From positions 1,674,001-1,738,000 of the forward strand of contig JAPEHQ010000013.1 in the NCBI GenBank assembly GCA_027405735.1: DNA of 64,000 bases, in the 5' to 3' direction. Of this stretch, positions 24,342 to 36,093 are shown piece after piece. The notes below the pieces were generated by a model. That model saw only the letters and a program-made list of their open reading frames with translations. It was not told where the DNA came from and made no database searches. This DNA comes from Mucor racemosus (Eukaryota; Mucoromycota; Mucoromycetes; Mucorales; Mucoraceae). Positions within the stretch are counted from its first letter, which is position 1. The number at the start of each line of letters is the position of its first letter. The position numbers and the translations under genes were made by a program.

Positions 24342-25591
24342 ATGTCAAACGAAGGTACATCTAACGTTGACATTCAACAACTTCTAGCAAAGTTAGATCA
24401 ACAACAACAATTAATTGAAAGATTACAAATACAACAGAATAATCAACAATTAGCATTTGAAAGCAAAAATGAATTCTCACAATATGTTAAACAACAAAAG
24501 TTAAAAAACTTGGACATGCCTAAATATCAAATCAACAATAGCTTGAGAGTATATTTCTTTGAATTTGAACAGCAAGCCAAATACTTAGGAATCACAGACA
24601 TGGATTTATGCACAGCTACTTTATGTAAATTTTTACCTGATAACATGAAAAATTGGATCATACATCTCCCAGATGCTATCAAAAGCAAATGGACAACACT
24701 AACACAAAATTTATTGCAATATTTCGGTAAAAGCTTAAACCTTGAACAAAGACAAGGAATAAACAAGTTACAAGCATTAAAACAAAAACGAAATGAATCT
24801 ATAGCTCAACACACTACTAACTGGATTAATACTTATCATATCATTCCTCAAGGAAGTAATATCATTTCAGTAACTGATTTGAGAGATTGGTATGTACAAT
24901 CACTATATGACATTGGTTTGGTCGCTACTCTTACTACGTCAATTTTACTTCAAGGTGAACGTGGTACTCCGGCATCTTTAGATTACATCACAAAACAAGC
25001 AATGAAAATCGGTTCCAATTTAGCTGTTTCTAACTATGGAAAAAGTTCATCTTATGATGAACAAGGACCAGATTACATAAAGGATGACCCAATGGACATT
25101 GATCATATGAATCAAAAGAAAAAATTTGATAATAAAAAACAATTTTATAAGAAAAACAAATTCAAGAAAGGCAAAAACAAATTTCAGAACAACAAGATCA
25201 ATACCAATAATAATGAACGACCTAAACTTTATGACAAATTCGGTAATCCAGTATGTGGATATTGCAACGGCAGACACCGCAATTATGAATGCAATCAAAA
25301 TAACAGATCATTACACCAACTTGAAACCAATGAATCGTCGTCAGAAGATATTATTGAATTACAACATATTGATGCAGGATATATAAATCACATAAAAAAC
25401 GGAAACTCGGTTACACCAACAACTGTCATAAAAATGGGATCTAATCAAATTTTAGCTTTATGGGATACTGGTGCTGCAATCACTGCTATCAATTATGAAC
25501 TTATTAACAAACTTAATTTGAATATGGACACTTCAGAAACCATTCAATACGTTGACATCAACAATAATAACAAAACAACATCAGGAATAGT
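24342..25591 (+). pseudogene. Ty3/Gypsy gag-protease region
   Basis: This is the open 5' part of a fused gag-pol frame starting MSNEGTSNVDIQQLLAKL. The capsid-like part is followed by a basic Lys/Asn-rich stretch and a zinc knuckle CGYCNGRHRNYEC (C-x2-C-x3-H-x4-C, one residue shorter than the usual CCHC spacing). The aspartic protease active site DTGAAIT is near residue 377. The frame is native up to 25591, where a hAT-like insertion enters within the protease; beyond that it runs into insertion sequence and stops at 25637. Removing the insertion in thought joins the frame exactly to 25963. Confidence 0.9.
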
Positions 25592-25954
25592 TAGGATTTC
25601 ACAAACAACGCATCGTATTACGGTTAACCGAGTTTGACTGCTTTAACGGGCCGTTTTTTATGCAAACTCGAATGAGGGTATTCGAGTTTCTTCTTTTCTT
25701 TTTTTGTTAGCTAAGCTCGAAAACAGGATTGAAAAAATACTTCAAGTTGTGAAACTGTCAAATATGCTATTATCGATTCATAATCCCATATTAACTTGAC
25801 AAGGTTGCTATTAACAGCCTCCTTAAGGCAAACCAATACTTGCTCCCACCCCGTTTTTTATCTGGGTTACAAAAGAACGGGCCGTTTTCCAACTCGAATC
25901 GAATGGCCGTTTCCGTTAAAACTCGATTCAAACTCGAATCGAAGCCCATTCCTA
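25592..25954. mobile_element. hAT-like MITE inside the Ty3/Gypsy protease
   Basis: This 363-bp non-coding insertion is flanked by a perfect 8-bp duplication GGAATAGT (25584-25591 and 25955-25962). Its ends are short inverted repeats TAGGA..TCCTA. Inside, AACGGGCCGTTTT occurs near both ends and ACTCGAAT-type words recur, typical of subterminal repeats. The 8-bp TSD and TA(G)G ends fit the hAT superfamily. It has a visibly higher G+C content than its host element. No transposase is encoded, so it would have needed an autonomous partner. Confidence 0.85.
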
Positions 25955-25962
25955 GGAATAGT

Positions 25963-28775
25963 ATACATTCAATTGTTTAATACTAAAGTTAAAGTTCATG
26001 TCATTAAGGATTTAGCTAAACAAATGATCATCGGATTTGACACTATGACCAAGTGGAACACTATCATTGAAACAAACAAAAACAGAATAAAGTTAACAAT
26101 CAATGGAAAACAATATTATATACAGTATAGTAAAGTTCAACATCAACAAATCATGTGCACTGATAGTCAGCAAAAACAACTCAATAACATTTTAAAAAAT
26201 TTTCAAATAATATTTCTGTCAGGAGATCAAAAACCTTCTATTACCAACAAGATGGAATGTCACATTGACACAGGTGATCATGAGCCAATTTACTCACCTC
26301 CAAGATACTATCATCCGAAAATTCAAAAGCAAATTGATGAAAAATTTAAAGAATTAATAAAAAATGGAATAGTAACTAAAGTTGCATTCTCGGAATGGGG
26401 TTCACCTGTTACTGCTGTCACAAAATCAGACAAATCTATTAGAATTTGTGGTAATTACATCAAATTAAATGCTATAACTAAAACTATCAAATATCCATAT
26501 GTCAATCTTCATTATGCATTGCAATCTCTGGGAAACAAAAGCAAAATTTTTTTCAAAAATCGATCTGATCTCAGGATATTATCAAATTCCGATAGCGGAG
26601 TGTGATAAATCAAAGTCCGCTCTAGTTACACAGACGTCAATTTACGTTTTCAATTCTATGGGAATGGGAATGAAGAACTCAAGTGCATATTTTCAATCAT
26701 TAATGGACAAAGTTTTAGGTGAAATGCGTTATGTATCAGCTATTGCATATCAAGATGACGTAATTTTATATTCAGACAATTTTGATCAACATTTACATCA
26801 TTTGAAGACATTGTTATATAAATTAAAAGAAGCAAACTTATCAATCAACATCAAAAAATGTCAATTCGCCATGAAACAAGTCAAATTTTTAGGTTTTATA
26901 GTTTCGGATCAAGGAATTCAAGCCGACCCAGACAAAGTTCGACCTATTACACAACTACCTCCACCAAAAGATATAAAAGAGTTGGAAAGATTTCTTGGAA
27001 TGACAGGCGTATATCAAAAATTTATCAAGCAATATCAAGTAATCATTGAACCGTTGAGAAGATTAAAAATGAAAAATCAAACATTTAGCTGGAAAGAAGA
27101 ACAACAAGAAGCATTCACAAAAATCAAGCAACAATTGTCAAATTTACCAAATTTGATACAACCTGATTTTGATAAACAATTTGAACTACATACAGATGCA
27201 GCAAATTCGGCAGGCATAGCTGTCATACTATGTCAAAGATATGAAGGACATCCATACCCTTTATCATTCGCATCAAGATCTTTATCAAAACATGAAAAAA
27301 ACTACTCTATTCGTGAACTGGAAGCATTAGCAATTATATTCGGTATCAAGAAATTTCGTATATATTTAGAATGTAATCAATTCATTATATATACTGATCA
27401 TTCTTCGTTACAATGGATACTTAATACCAATGAGGATAAGCAACCAAGGCTATTCAGATGGTGTTTATTTTTACAAGCGTTCGATTTCATAGTAAAATAT
27501 GTTCCAGGCAAGAAAAATAATGCTGCAGATGCTCTATCAAGGTCAACCATATTCAACATCGAACTTAAGACAAGATTACAATCTATCAATTGGCAACTTG
27601 AACAAGAAAAAGATGATAAATTACAAGAATACAAAACATCTAACAACAAATCATTTATTGTATCTAATGGTATTATATTCAAAGTAATGCAAAGACAACA
27701 AAATATATTCAGCAACAAAATAAGCAAAGTCGTACCATCTCAATTGACACAAACAGTAATTAAAGAATTTCACGACAAGCAATTTGCGGGACACAGTGGA
27801 ATTAACAAAACAATCAATGCAATCAGCAAACAATTCTGGTGGGAAAATATGAAGCAAGAAGTTGAAGATTATATCAAAAAATGTATTACTTGTCAAAAAG
27901 TCAAAGGTGATCGATCATATCAACACAATACATCAAGTACTGCAGGAGAAAAACCTCTTCAAAAAATAGCAATAGATTATTTTGGACCATTGCCAATAAC
28001 AGAAAAAGGAAATGTTCACATATTAGTTATCATTGACACTTTCACGAAATATGTTGAAATTTATCCAATGAAATCAATACTCACAAGTGAATTAGCAAAA
28101 GTATTGTACTACAACTTTATCTTAAGGCACGGCATACCAGACGAAATAATTTCAGATAATGGAGCACCATTCAACAGTGAATTTATGCAACAATTAAATC
28201 AATATCTAGATATAAAAATATCATTTACACCACCTAATCATCCATCATCAAACGGGATTGTTGAAAGATACATGAAAACTCTGAGACAAATGATTTTGGT
28301 ATATGCACAAAAAACCAATGTAGTCAAACTATGGGATACAAACATCAGATTAATTCGTTTTGTATACAACAACATGATTCATCAAAGTACTGGTTTTACA
28401 CCTTTTGAACTTGTATATGGTAGAACAGCAAAATCAATAAATCAGATTATCACTCAAGAAAATAAAGACATACCTTTATACAAAGGACAATCTCACACAC
28501 CACAATCCAAATTTGCATCACAATTAAAAGAAAATCTAGAACAAGCTTTCGAAATAGTATACAACAATTTAACTACAAATGAACACTATGAATACAATAA
28601 TGAATTCAAAATTAATGATAAAGTATTTTTATTTAATACATCAAGATCATCGAAAGTCAGACCTAGAAAACTTCAACAAAATTGGACAGGACCAATGATA
28701 ATATTTAAAGTACTATCAAAAACTAGATACAACTTGAAATATTACAACAAACGTTACAATAACATACACATATGA
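25963..28775 (+). pseudogene. Ty3/Gypsy pol: protease end, RT, RNase H, integrase
   Basis: The frame resumes after the MITE and contains the end of the protease, reverse transcriptase (about 26260-26900, with active site YQDDV near 26748), RNase H (starting at LHTDAANSAG, about 27187) and integrase (zinc-binding HHCC region about 27770-27900, then a D, D, E core with IDYFG, SDNGAPF and NGIVERY). A run of seven T at 26547-26553 shifts the frame in the RT; six T would keep it. The upstream frame stops at 26605 and the downstream one stays open to 28775. It is therefore not translatable as one polyprotein unless the extra T is a sequencing error. Confidence 0.92.
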
Positions 28776-28953
28776 TTAATCAAGAAATATTACGATTAAT
28801 ATATCAAATCAATCAAGCTTTTTTCCTCTTAGGTTTTTAATGCGATTATTCAATTATTTTATATTCAATTATTTTAGTATCATTTCATATTATTCAATTA
28901 TTTTATTTTATATTATTTTATATTATTTTATATCATCATTTATATTTTATCAA

Positions 28954-28962
28954 ACGGGGGAA
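28954..28962 (+). other. Polypurine tract
   Basis: The purine-rich sequence around cggggga directly abuts the right LTR at 28963, the usual place for the plus-strand priming site of an LTR retrotransposon. Confidence 0.7.
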
Positions 28963-29064
28963 TGTTGTAACTCAGTCTTTTATATATAATCTCAATTATA
29001 ATAATATTAATAAAATCAGTCTCTTTTCCTCAAACATAATATAGTCCATATTTAGATTATTACA
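28963..29064 (+). repeat. Right LTR of Ty3/Gypsy element
   Basis: 102 bp, the same in all bases as the left LTR by eye. It is followed by the target duplication ATAA. Confidence 0.95.
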
Positions 29065-29200
29065 ATAAGCTGTAAGCTGTGATATCGACTATTATTTTGA
29101 TTATTTCGATGAAAAATCATTATTTTTGGCTGAAACAAAAAATACAGAGTAGCAATCAATTAGATCTATCTTGTGAATACAGAAATTAAGCCCTGAATAA
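29065..29200 (+). repeat. Family S repeat, copy B, right part
   Basis: This continues S copy B after the Ty3/Gypsy insertion (ataagctgtaagctgtgatatcgac). It matches copy C from about 32342 and copy A (reverse) from about 16320. Confidence 0.8.
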
Positions 29201-29430
29201 TGACTTTTAAGTTTTACAACATAATAAACTAATGTTTACAACTGCAGAAAACAAAGAAAAAAAAACCCACCTTGTGAATATTGATCCAATTAATTTCTAA
29301 TTTTACATAATGGTGGATTTACATATATCCTGCATAAAAATTTATATTTCTACTCTCACAGATCACTGTGAATTGAGAAAATCATCCGCAAAACATGATA
29401 TTTCTGTCCAATAAAACCACGTGTTATGTC

Positions 29431-30424
29431 GTATATTTTCATGTTTGATAAATAATACTTAAAAGAGAATATAATTAAAAGAGAATGAGTAACAAATTAT
29501 TTCTTCAACTGTATAATAAAAACAAGATATCGTTTATTTAGATATAAAAGTATTGTTGTATTTGCATATATAAATGTACCTTAAATCGTAGTTTAAATAT
29601 GACAATAAACTATGCCTTAACATATTATTTAGCATATGTGTCATATAAACAGTATAAATGATTACCGTGATAATCACATAAGCTAAGTTCTGATAATCTA
29701 GACTTACAATGAAAGATAGAAAGTAAAGAATATTAATAATTAGTGTTGCCAAGAGCAACTAAAGACTTTAGACTGATCATCTATATCTGAATATAATTAC
29801 ATTAGCATAAGTGAGGATTGACACTAAATTTTAGTATGAGAACGCTGTTCTAGACAGGTGTGTAAGCAATCCTTAAATCAAATATAAATAGCAGTAGACA
29901 TTCACCCTTCATTTGATTTTCCCATCTCGTTTTTATATTTAATAAAGATTGACCAATTCTCACGTACTTATCTTTCTTTATTACATACATTTACATCAAG
30001 TATGGCCTTTTATATTGATTTGACATTGTTGACATCCCGAGATGTAATTTAATAAGGCGCTATTGAACCATTATTAGATCTTTTTGATAATAATCTATGG
30101 GTGGAAATGAATCAATCATGATTTAACCATGCTTGTAGAGCTTATGAATTGCCTTGTTTCAAGGTTGCGCTAAATATGCTTGGATATTGATTTGATAGCT
30201 ATTTGATTAATTAACCGCTGGGATGAAATATAATATGGTGTCATAATTGAAGTCCAAACGTTCTTGTTAATTTCTGCTGGATAAACTTAGTACGCTAGAA
30301 GTTTTTTATTTAAAGTATCCTGTATCAAGTCTTTGCACTTCAATACATGTCGTAGTCAATAGATTGTAAAATTTATTGTTACTGTAGAAGGTGATAACAT
30401 ATGGTACTTGGTGGCATACAACAT
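29431..30424 (+). repeat. Duplicated segment, first copy (with solo LTR)
   Basis: This is directly repeated at 30483-31011. The shared core runs from gtatattttca...caactgtataataaaaacaagatatcgttta through atggccttttatattgatttgacattg to gaaggtgataa. The first copy is longer only because a 445-bp solo LTR lies inside it. The second half matches 2700-3030 in reverse, linking it to the end of repeat R copy 1. Confidence 0.8.
29554..29998. mobile_element. Solo LTR, 445 bp
   Basis: Starts TGTTGTATTTGC, ends TTTACATCA, and is flanked by a perfect 5-bp duplication AGTAT (29549-29553 and 29999-30003). The empty site is present at about 30606 in the second copy of the duplicated segment (aaaagtatggcc), which proves insertion after or independent of that duplication. 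It contains TATA-like and AATAAA sequences, as expected of an LTR. Confidence 0.9.
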
Positions 30425-30482
30425 GCATGATGATAAATAATAAATTGACGGAAGCTATATACTTTTTTTGGGCATTATTCTT

Positions 30483-31011
30483 GTCGTATATTTTCAGGAT
30501 TGATAAATAGTACTTAAAAAAGAATACAATTATAAAAGAATGAGTAATTAATCAGTTCTTCAACTGTATAATAAAAACAAGATATCGTTTATTTAGATGT
30601 AAAAGTATGGCCTTTTATATTGATTTGACATTGAGATCCTGAGATGTAATTTAAGGCACTATTGAACCATTGGATCTGTTTGATAGTAATCTATGGATTG
30701 AAATGGATCAATCATAATTTAACCGTTCTTGCAGAGCTTGTGAGTTGTCTTGTTTCAATGCTGCGCTAAATATGCTTGGATGTTGATTTGATAACTACTT
30801 GATTGGTTAACTGCTGGGATGAAATAATATGGTGTCATAATTGAGGTCCAAGCGTTCTTGGTAATTACTGGATTAAACTTGGTACGCTAGGAGTTTCTTA
30901 TATCCGATATCAAGACTTGCACTTCAATACATGTCGTAGTCAATAGATTGTAAGATGTATTGATACAGTAGAAGGTGATAATGTATGATACTAGTAGGTG
31001 GAATACAACAA
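30483..31011 (+). repeat. Duplicated segment, second copy
   Basis: This is the second copy of 29431-30424, without the solo LTR. No coding potential is visible. Confidence 0.8.
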
Positions 31012-31326
31012 TTCTTAATCTTTTACATATACTGTAAAGTGTTTTTTGAGTGAAGAGTGATATGCCTTAAATAGCGTTGTTCATGCAGTAATAATTATCC
31101 TGAAGTCCTTTTTTAAGGTTAAGTTAAAGTTGGTGACAAACCAATTTCTAACTGATAATGACTGAAGCAGGAATTGGTAGAAATCCAAATATGTTTAACA
31201 ATGTTATTCGCTGAGCTCTTTTTAGGTCTCTGAAAAATGATTAAAGATATTTCATTATGTATGCCTTTATGTTACAATTAGTAATACTCTATTTGTTACT
31301 TACTGGATAAAAACCAAAATCTAAAA

Positions 31327-32570
31327 TGAATTGATCGCATTATCCTACCTATCCCTAAATTTATTTTATACCTCACGAAAGACTCAAAAACACGTAAAAT
31401 TTACTGCTTTTTTCTTGAAAACTGGGTCTCATTTTTCATCCCTGCTCTACTTTTTGTTTTCACTAAATAACACCAAGAAAAAAATATATGCCAATGTACC
31501 TGAGATGCTCACCTGTAATCCAAAAACAAGTATCCGGAAATATCCTACTTTTTACAGTTGGTATTAATTTTTCAGTGCTAAGGTTTCAGATTTTTTACGC
31601 GCATTTCACTGCTAATGGATTGAAAACTTTGAGGCTTCATATCTCTAGAAAAAATTAAGTTATACTAACACGTTTTAATAATGAAACTTACTTGTTTTAA
31701 AGTGCTCTATAACATATTGTAATATAAAATAATTCTGAGAACCTTTATTTTTTTTCATTTTTTTTGGCATTTCTATAGTAGGTTTCAAAATATTGGCTAA
31801 ATTGAGCAGCACTTTTTTTTGCATTCATGTCATTAAGCTTGTGGAGCTCTCTCGGACCCAATTTAGATTTTTTTAAAATATTAATTTTTCGTCGAGATAT
31901 CCTAACAAATGTGTACAAAAAGGTACCTCAATTTCTAGCTTCCATTTTCCCTTGTATACCCTCATCCCAAATTCTGAAACAGAAAAAAATTTTGACAAAA
32001 ATGTTGTTTCCTCAACGAATAATGCAGCTAGAAGATTTTTCAATAGCTCGATCGATAGATAATTTTTTTGCGCATTATTTTAATAAATTATATTTTAAAT
32101 ATGCTTATAAAAAGTGAAGTGTATCATCAAAAAACCTCCAAAATTTCAATTGCATTTTACGCAAAATTTAATGTGAAATATTTGTCTGAATTTTATTTAG
32201 ATGGATGCAAAATCCAAAATTGTACAAAAGTTATTTAGTATACTAGGTCGACTTACTTTGCAGTTCATGATCAATTAAACGATTTTGTTTTTTTCATCAT
32301 TTTTCGTCCATTTTTTAAAATAAATTTTGGGACCCAGTTATCATAAGCTGTAAGCTGTGATATCGACTATTATTTTGATTATCTCGATGAAAAATCAATA
32401 TTTTTGGCTGAAACAAAAACGACAGAGTATATTTTAGTTGTATCTATTTTGGGAATACAAAAAATAAATAATTTAATTCGGATTCTTGATCTTTACGGTC
32501 CGTTTTGGGTCAATTTTTTGTCAGTGTTAGCTCAATGCATTTATATTCTGGTAATAACCATTCGTTTTAA
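31327..32570 (+). repeat. Family S repeat, copy C (uninterrupted)
   Basis: This is the most complete copy of family S. It keeps the 78-codon frame of copy A (31331-31567, ending IRKYPTFYSWY) with only a handful of changed residues, plus an open frame at 31827-32117. It also shows the empty target site of the Ty3/Gypsy element. Its function and class are unknown. Confidence 0.8.
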
Positions 32571-35500
32571 CCCAGATATAAATGGTTATAAATACTACAT
32601 AATTATAAGAAGAAAATCTTAGTCTACCATTTAAATAATACCTCTCTCTAAACTTAGTAGATAATAGTTTATTACATATTTTTATATTCATGCAACAAAA
32701 TTAGAATATATATTGCGACACTTTGATTTTGGGATAGCGTTTTAAAGGGTGTGTTGAACTAAGGTACTATTTCCCCACATAAGAAATTAAATGTTATCTC
32801 ACATAAAACCATGTTCTAATATTCAAATAGAGATAACATGAATTTAACAGTAAATACAGAAGGTATTAGTAATTTAACATATAATAAAACAGGTCAAATT
32901 ATAAACAAAACAAATTGATTCATAAAATAAACTGAAGAAACACATAGACCAAAGTAAGGATTGCTCTATGTGGATCATTAGCAAATATGTCAAAAACAGG
33001 CATTAAAAAACCGTCTTGATTATGTAAATCAAGAAGCTCAATATAAACTTTAAATCACGAACAAACTAATTGTTTTACCAAAAAGAATACATATATGGAT
33101 ATTGCATGAAGGCAATGGAATCATGTTTCTATAATTTAATATTAGCATTATGATAAACGTATGAAATGCAGCATTGTCTGATATGCGTGTTAAACATAAC
33201 AGTTTGGCAGATGTCCTAAGTTGGTAATTCAGTTATTCCTAATTCTGATAGATCACTGAAAGTTACGGTGCAACTCTCAGATATAATAAAATCACAACTA
33301 ATATAAATAAAGTAGAAATATAGACCTATTGCGCACTATCCATTTTTTTTTTTGAATAAAGAAGGATTTAAACTGTATCTTTTTAAAGCTTTTATTTTTT
33401 ACATTTTACTGCAAATGGGACCAATTTTACGACGAATGGTGTTGGATACTATTATAAGAAGAGAACCGTCAGTAGACAGATGTATTACTCCAGGTTGTTG
33501 TTACGTGTGCTTGATTGTTTTACTGTATACGATAACTTATCTAAAAGCCTTTTGTACATATTCGAAAATTTGTATTTATAATTTTTTGCTTTCAAACATA
33601 TCATATAATATACAAAAACGCTCAATAAAATTGAAACCGTATCAAGCTTTGGCTTTTCAAGTATATTCATAACTCAACAGTCTTGAGAATCAAATTAAAA
33701 AGCATTTATGTACATGTTGGTACATTCATGTGAAATTATATCTTCATGATAAACTATGAAATTAATACACTCAAAATAGTAATGAAGACCTGGTCCCTTT
33801 CGCATTATTAAATTTTATTTCCTGTCGTATAAATTCTGGTAGCGCTTGTGATATAACACGTATATATATGGATGATTTACACCTAGAAAGAGGCAATAAA
33901 GCTTAGAAAAACTAAATGACCTATATATTGCACATGTGACAATGTGATTTGGAGGAGCAGCACAGACTCAAGGCTTTATTACTGTGGAAAAAAACCATAA
34001 TTTAAAATTAGTTTTGGGGATGTTAGCAAAATAAATAATTTTGACTTGGTTACGTACATATTTAGTAACATTCATTCTTGTACAATCATTAACAATCATA
34101 AACGTTCCACGCCATCGCGTGCTTTTAGAGATTAATAAGGTATCAATTATGCTTAATTTGACAGAGAAAAATTGAGATTAGTTGCGGTAAGAAATTATGC
34201 CTTAATTGGAGATTGCTAAAGATTTCTAAATGTTTAATATTACCGTTTGTAACATTTAAGAATCCAATGAATCTGAGCATATGTATCACATTGACTTTGG
34301 CACATATGCAGATCTGATACAGTTATCCAATTGATCACAGAAACAACATTTATGTGGATGCATAGATTACCAATTCAATTATTTCAAAATTCAAGCTGAT
34401 TTCATAAAGCCACCACAGATTTATAATAAGCTTTTTAGACTGTTTCTCAAATGTATATGACAGTAGACTTGACGATCTTCAGGTTCCATTGTTTCGGAAA
34501 GTGATAGTAAGAGTGGACATCATCCGATTACTATACAATGCATTATGTTTACAGCATTTCATCATATGAGCTATGAAAGATAAAGGCGCTTCCGTGTTAT
34601 TGATCTTGATACGGATATCTCTGGATTTTTGCTTATCTATCAAATGTCCTCTCAAGTTGGATTTGGAAAAACAAATCATGTAACCAAGGCTGATATAATC
34701 TGTGTTACCATGAACAAGGTAGTTTAGAAAAAAATTCCCACCGAGATTGATTTGGACAAGTCTGAACTATTTTACCATTGAGATTTTGTTTCCAAAACAG
34801 GATTCATTATTCATCGACCTTTTATAATTGGCTACAATTAATAAATGCGGGGAAGAAAGCTCTCTAATTTTATGGCGAGAAAGCATCTGAATCAGAAAAA
34901 CAGATTAAGTTTTATAGAAAGAATCTTTCAAGAAAAACGAACACAACGCCCTTGGAAAAAAATTCTACCTTTTAGTGCATGCCCTTACATACATTTAACA
35001 AGTTTTAGCAACTTGATATGAAAAGAAATGGATCTCTAATAATTCTTTAAATTAGTGCTGTATGAAAAATCAACATTTATTTTAAAAAAATTACTCATTT
35101 TTATGCTACTGTCTGTATGAAAGTTAACAAACAAAACACAATGTGATTAATACTATTACTAATTTGCGTTACATGTGTTATGTCAAATGAGATATAGACG
35201 ATTGCCAAATATAGACTTGAATTTTTATGATGCCATTATATATTATATTTTACATCCTTACGAAATCAATCGATCTCAATCAAATTTAATAAGAGTTTTT
35301 CATACACATATTATAAGAGGTCGTATTGGATTGTATCAAATTAAAAGCCGAAAATCTAAAAGTATTGTATATAATAAATTCTCTCACATTTCTAATACAA
35401 TGAAGCTTATTTGGTGTGATACCACTCAAGACCTTTTATTTCTAAATAAAGTCATGTATTCGCACGATAACCTTTTGTACTGAATCGGTCATTGATTTGT

Positions 35501-36093
35501 CAGAACAAGTCCTGGGAAGTCGGTTATTGCATCGGACTTGATCCATGCTATCCTAACCCCTCTTTCTGTAATATAGCATGTATTCCACAATGTTAAAGTC
35601 TGTGGCGACACCGTTTCGTATCATGCGTATTTTACAGCACATAATTACTGCATAATTAATAATAAAACAATATAAATAACCTTGAAAATCTGGTATAGGA
35701 GCTTGTTCCGTAACAAATGTCCTCGAGGTTTAAATTAGTTACAAGCTAAAATCGAGCGTAATGTATGATCGTCAATACGGAACAACCTTGTTAGCATATA
35801 TATGCGCTATTTTAAATGTATCGACAACTTTGTATATTACCATTTTGCTGGTCTGAGGCTAGTAATGACAAATTGTTGTTTATCGGTCTCTTACTACTCG
35901 TCCAACATGTTCTCCCACTAAACCTCCTTTGTGGGAGCTTATTGGTTTCTATTTGTCATTGGATTATCAATGACCTTTTACTTCAAATTGTATATATATA
36001 GGCCATGATTTTCCCATTTGTATTTTAAGAAATTTCTCTTTTTTTTTTACTATATTCACTTGAATTACTTTATTATAAAAAATCACTATCAAA
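32571..36093. other. Gene-poor region before the amine oxidase
   Basis: No supported gene in 3.5 kb. 32750-32850 resembles 17860-17950 in reverse, and 33100-33260 resembles the MITE-like insert at 2270-2430, so much of it is repeat debris. Frames at 33352-33672 (106 codons) and 35175-35483 (102 codons) have no recognisable domain. The last 100 bases hold the amine oxidase promoter. Confidence 0.4.
35991..36000 (+). promoter_or_regulatory. TATA box of the amine oxidase gene
   Basis: TATATATATA lies about 95 bp before the ATG at 36094, followed by a T-rich leader. Confidence 0.5.

Larger units (their letters stand above)
24105..29068 (+). mobile_element. Ty3/Gypsy LTR retrotransposon (full length)
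   Basis: The element runs from 24109 to 29064, with identical 102-bp LTRs and a 4-bp target duplication ATAA at 24105-24108 and 29065-29068. The empty site can be read in S copy C (gttatcataagctg, about 32338). A primer-binding site candidate follows the left LTR and a polypurine tract precedes the right LTR. Domain order gag, protease, RT, RNase H, integrase is that of Ty3/Gypsy. The coding region is broken twice: by a 363-bp insertion and by one extra T. Confidence 0.95.

Noticed and set aside
25590..25961. The MITE could be spliced as an intron (GT at 25590, AG at 25955 or 25961)
   Set aside because: Either choice leaves a frameshift or an early stop, so splicing would not restore the retrotransposon frame.
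29742..29802. A second LTR starting at TGTTGCCAAGAG
   Set aside because: It lies inside the 445-bp solo LTR whose ends and TSD are clear, and no separate duplication fits.
33352..33672. 106-codon frame as a gene
   Set aside because: Hydrophobic and low complexity, typical of translated AT-rich repeat DNA.
35175..35483. 102-codon frame as a gene
   Set aside because: No recognisable motif and no splice or promoter context; kept out of the gene list.
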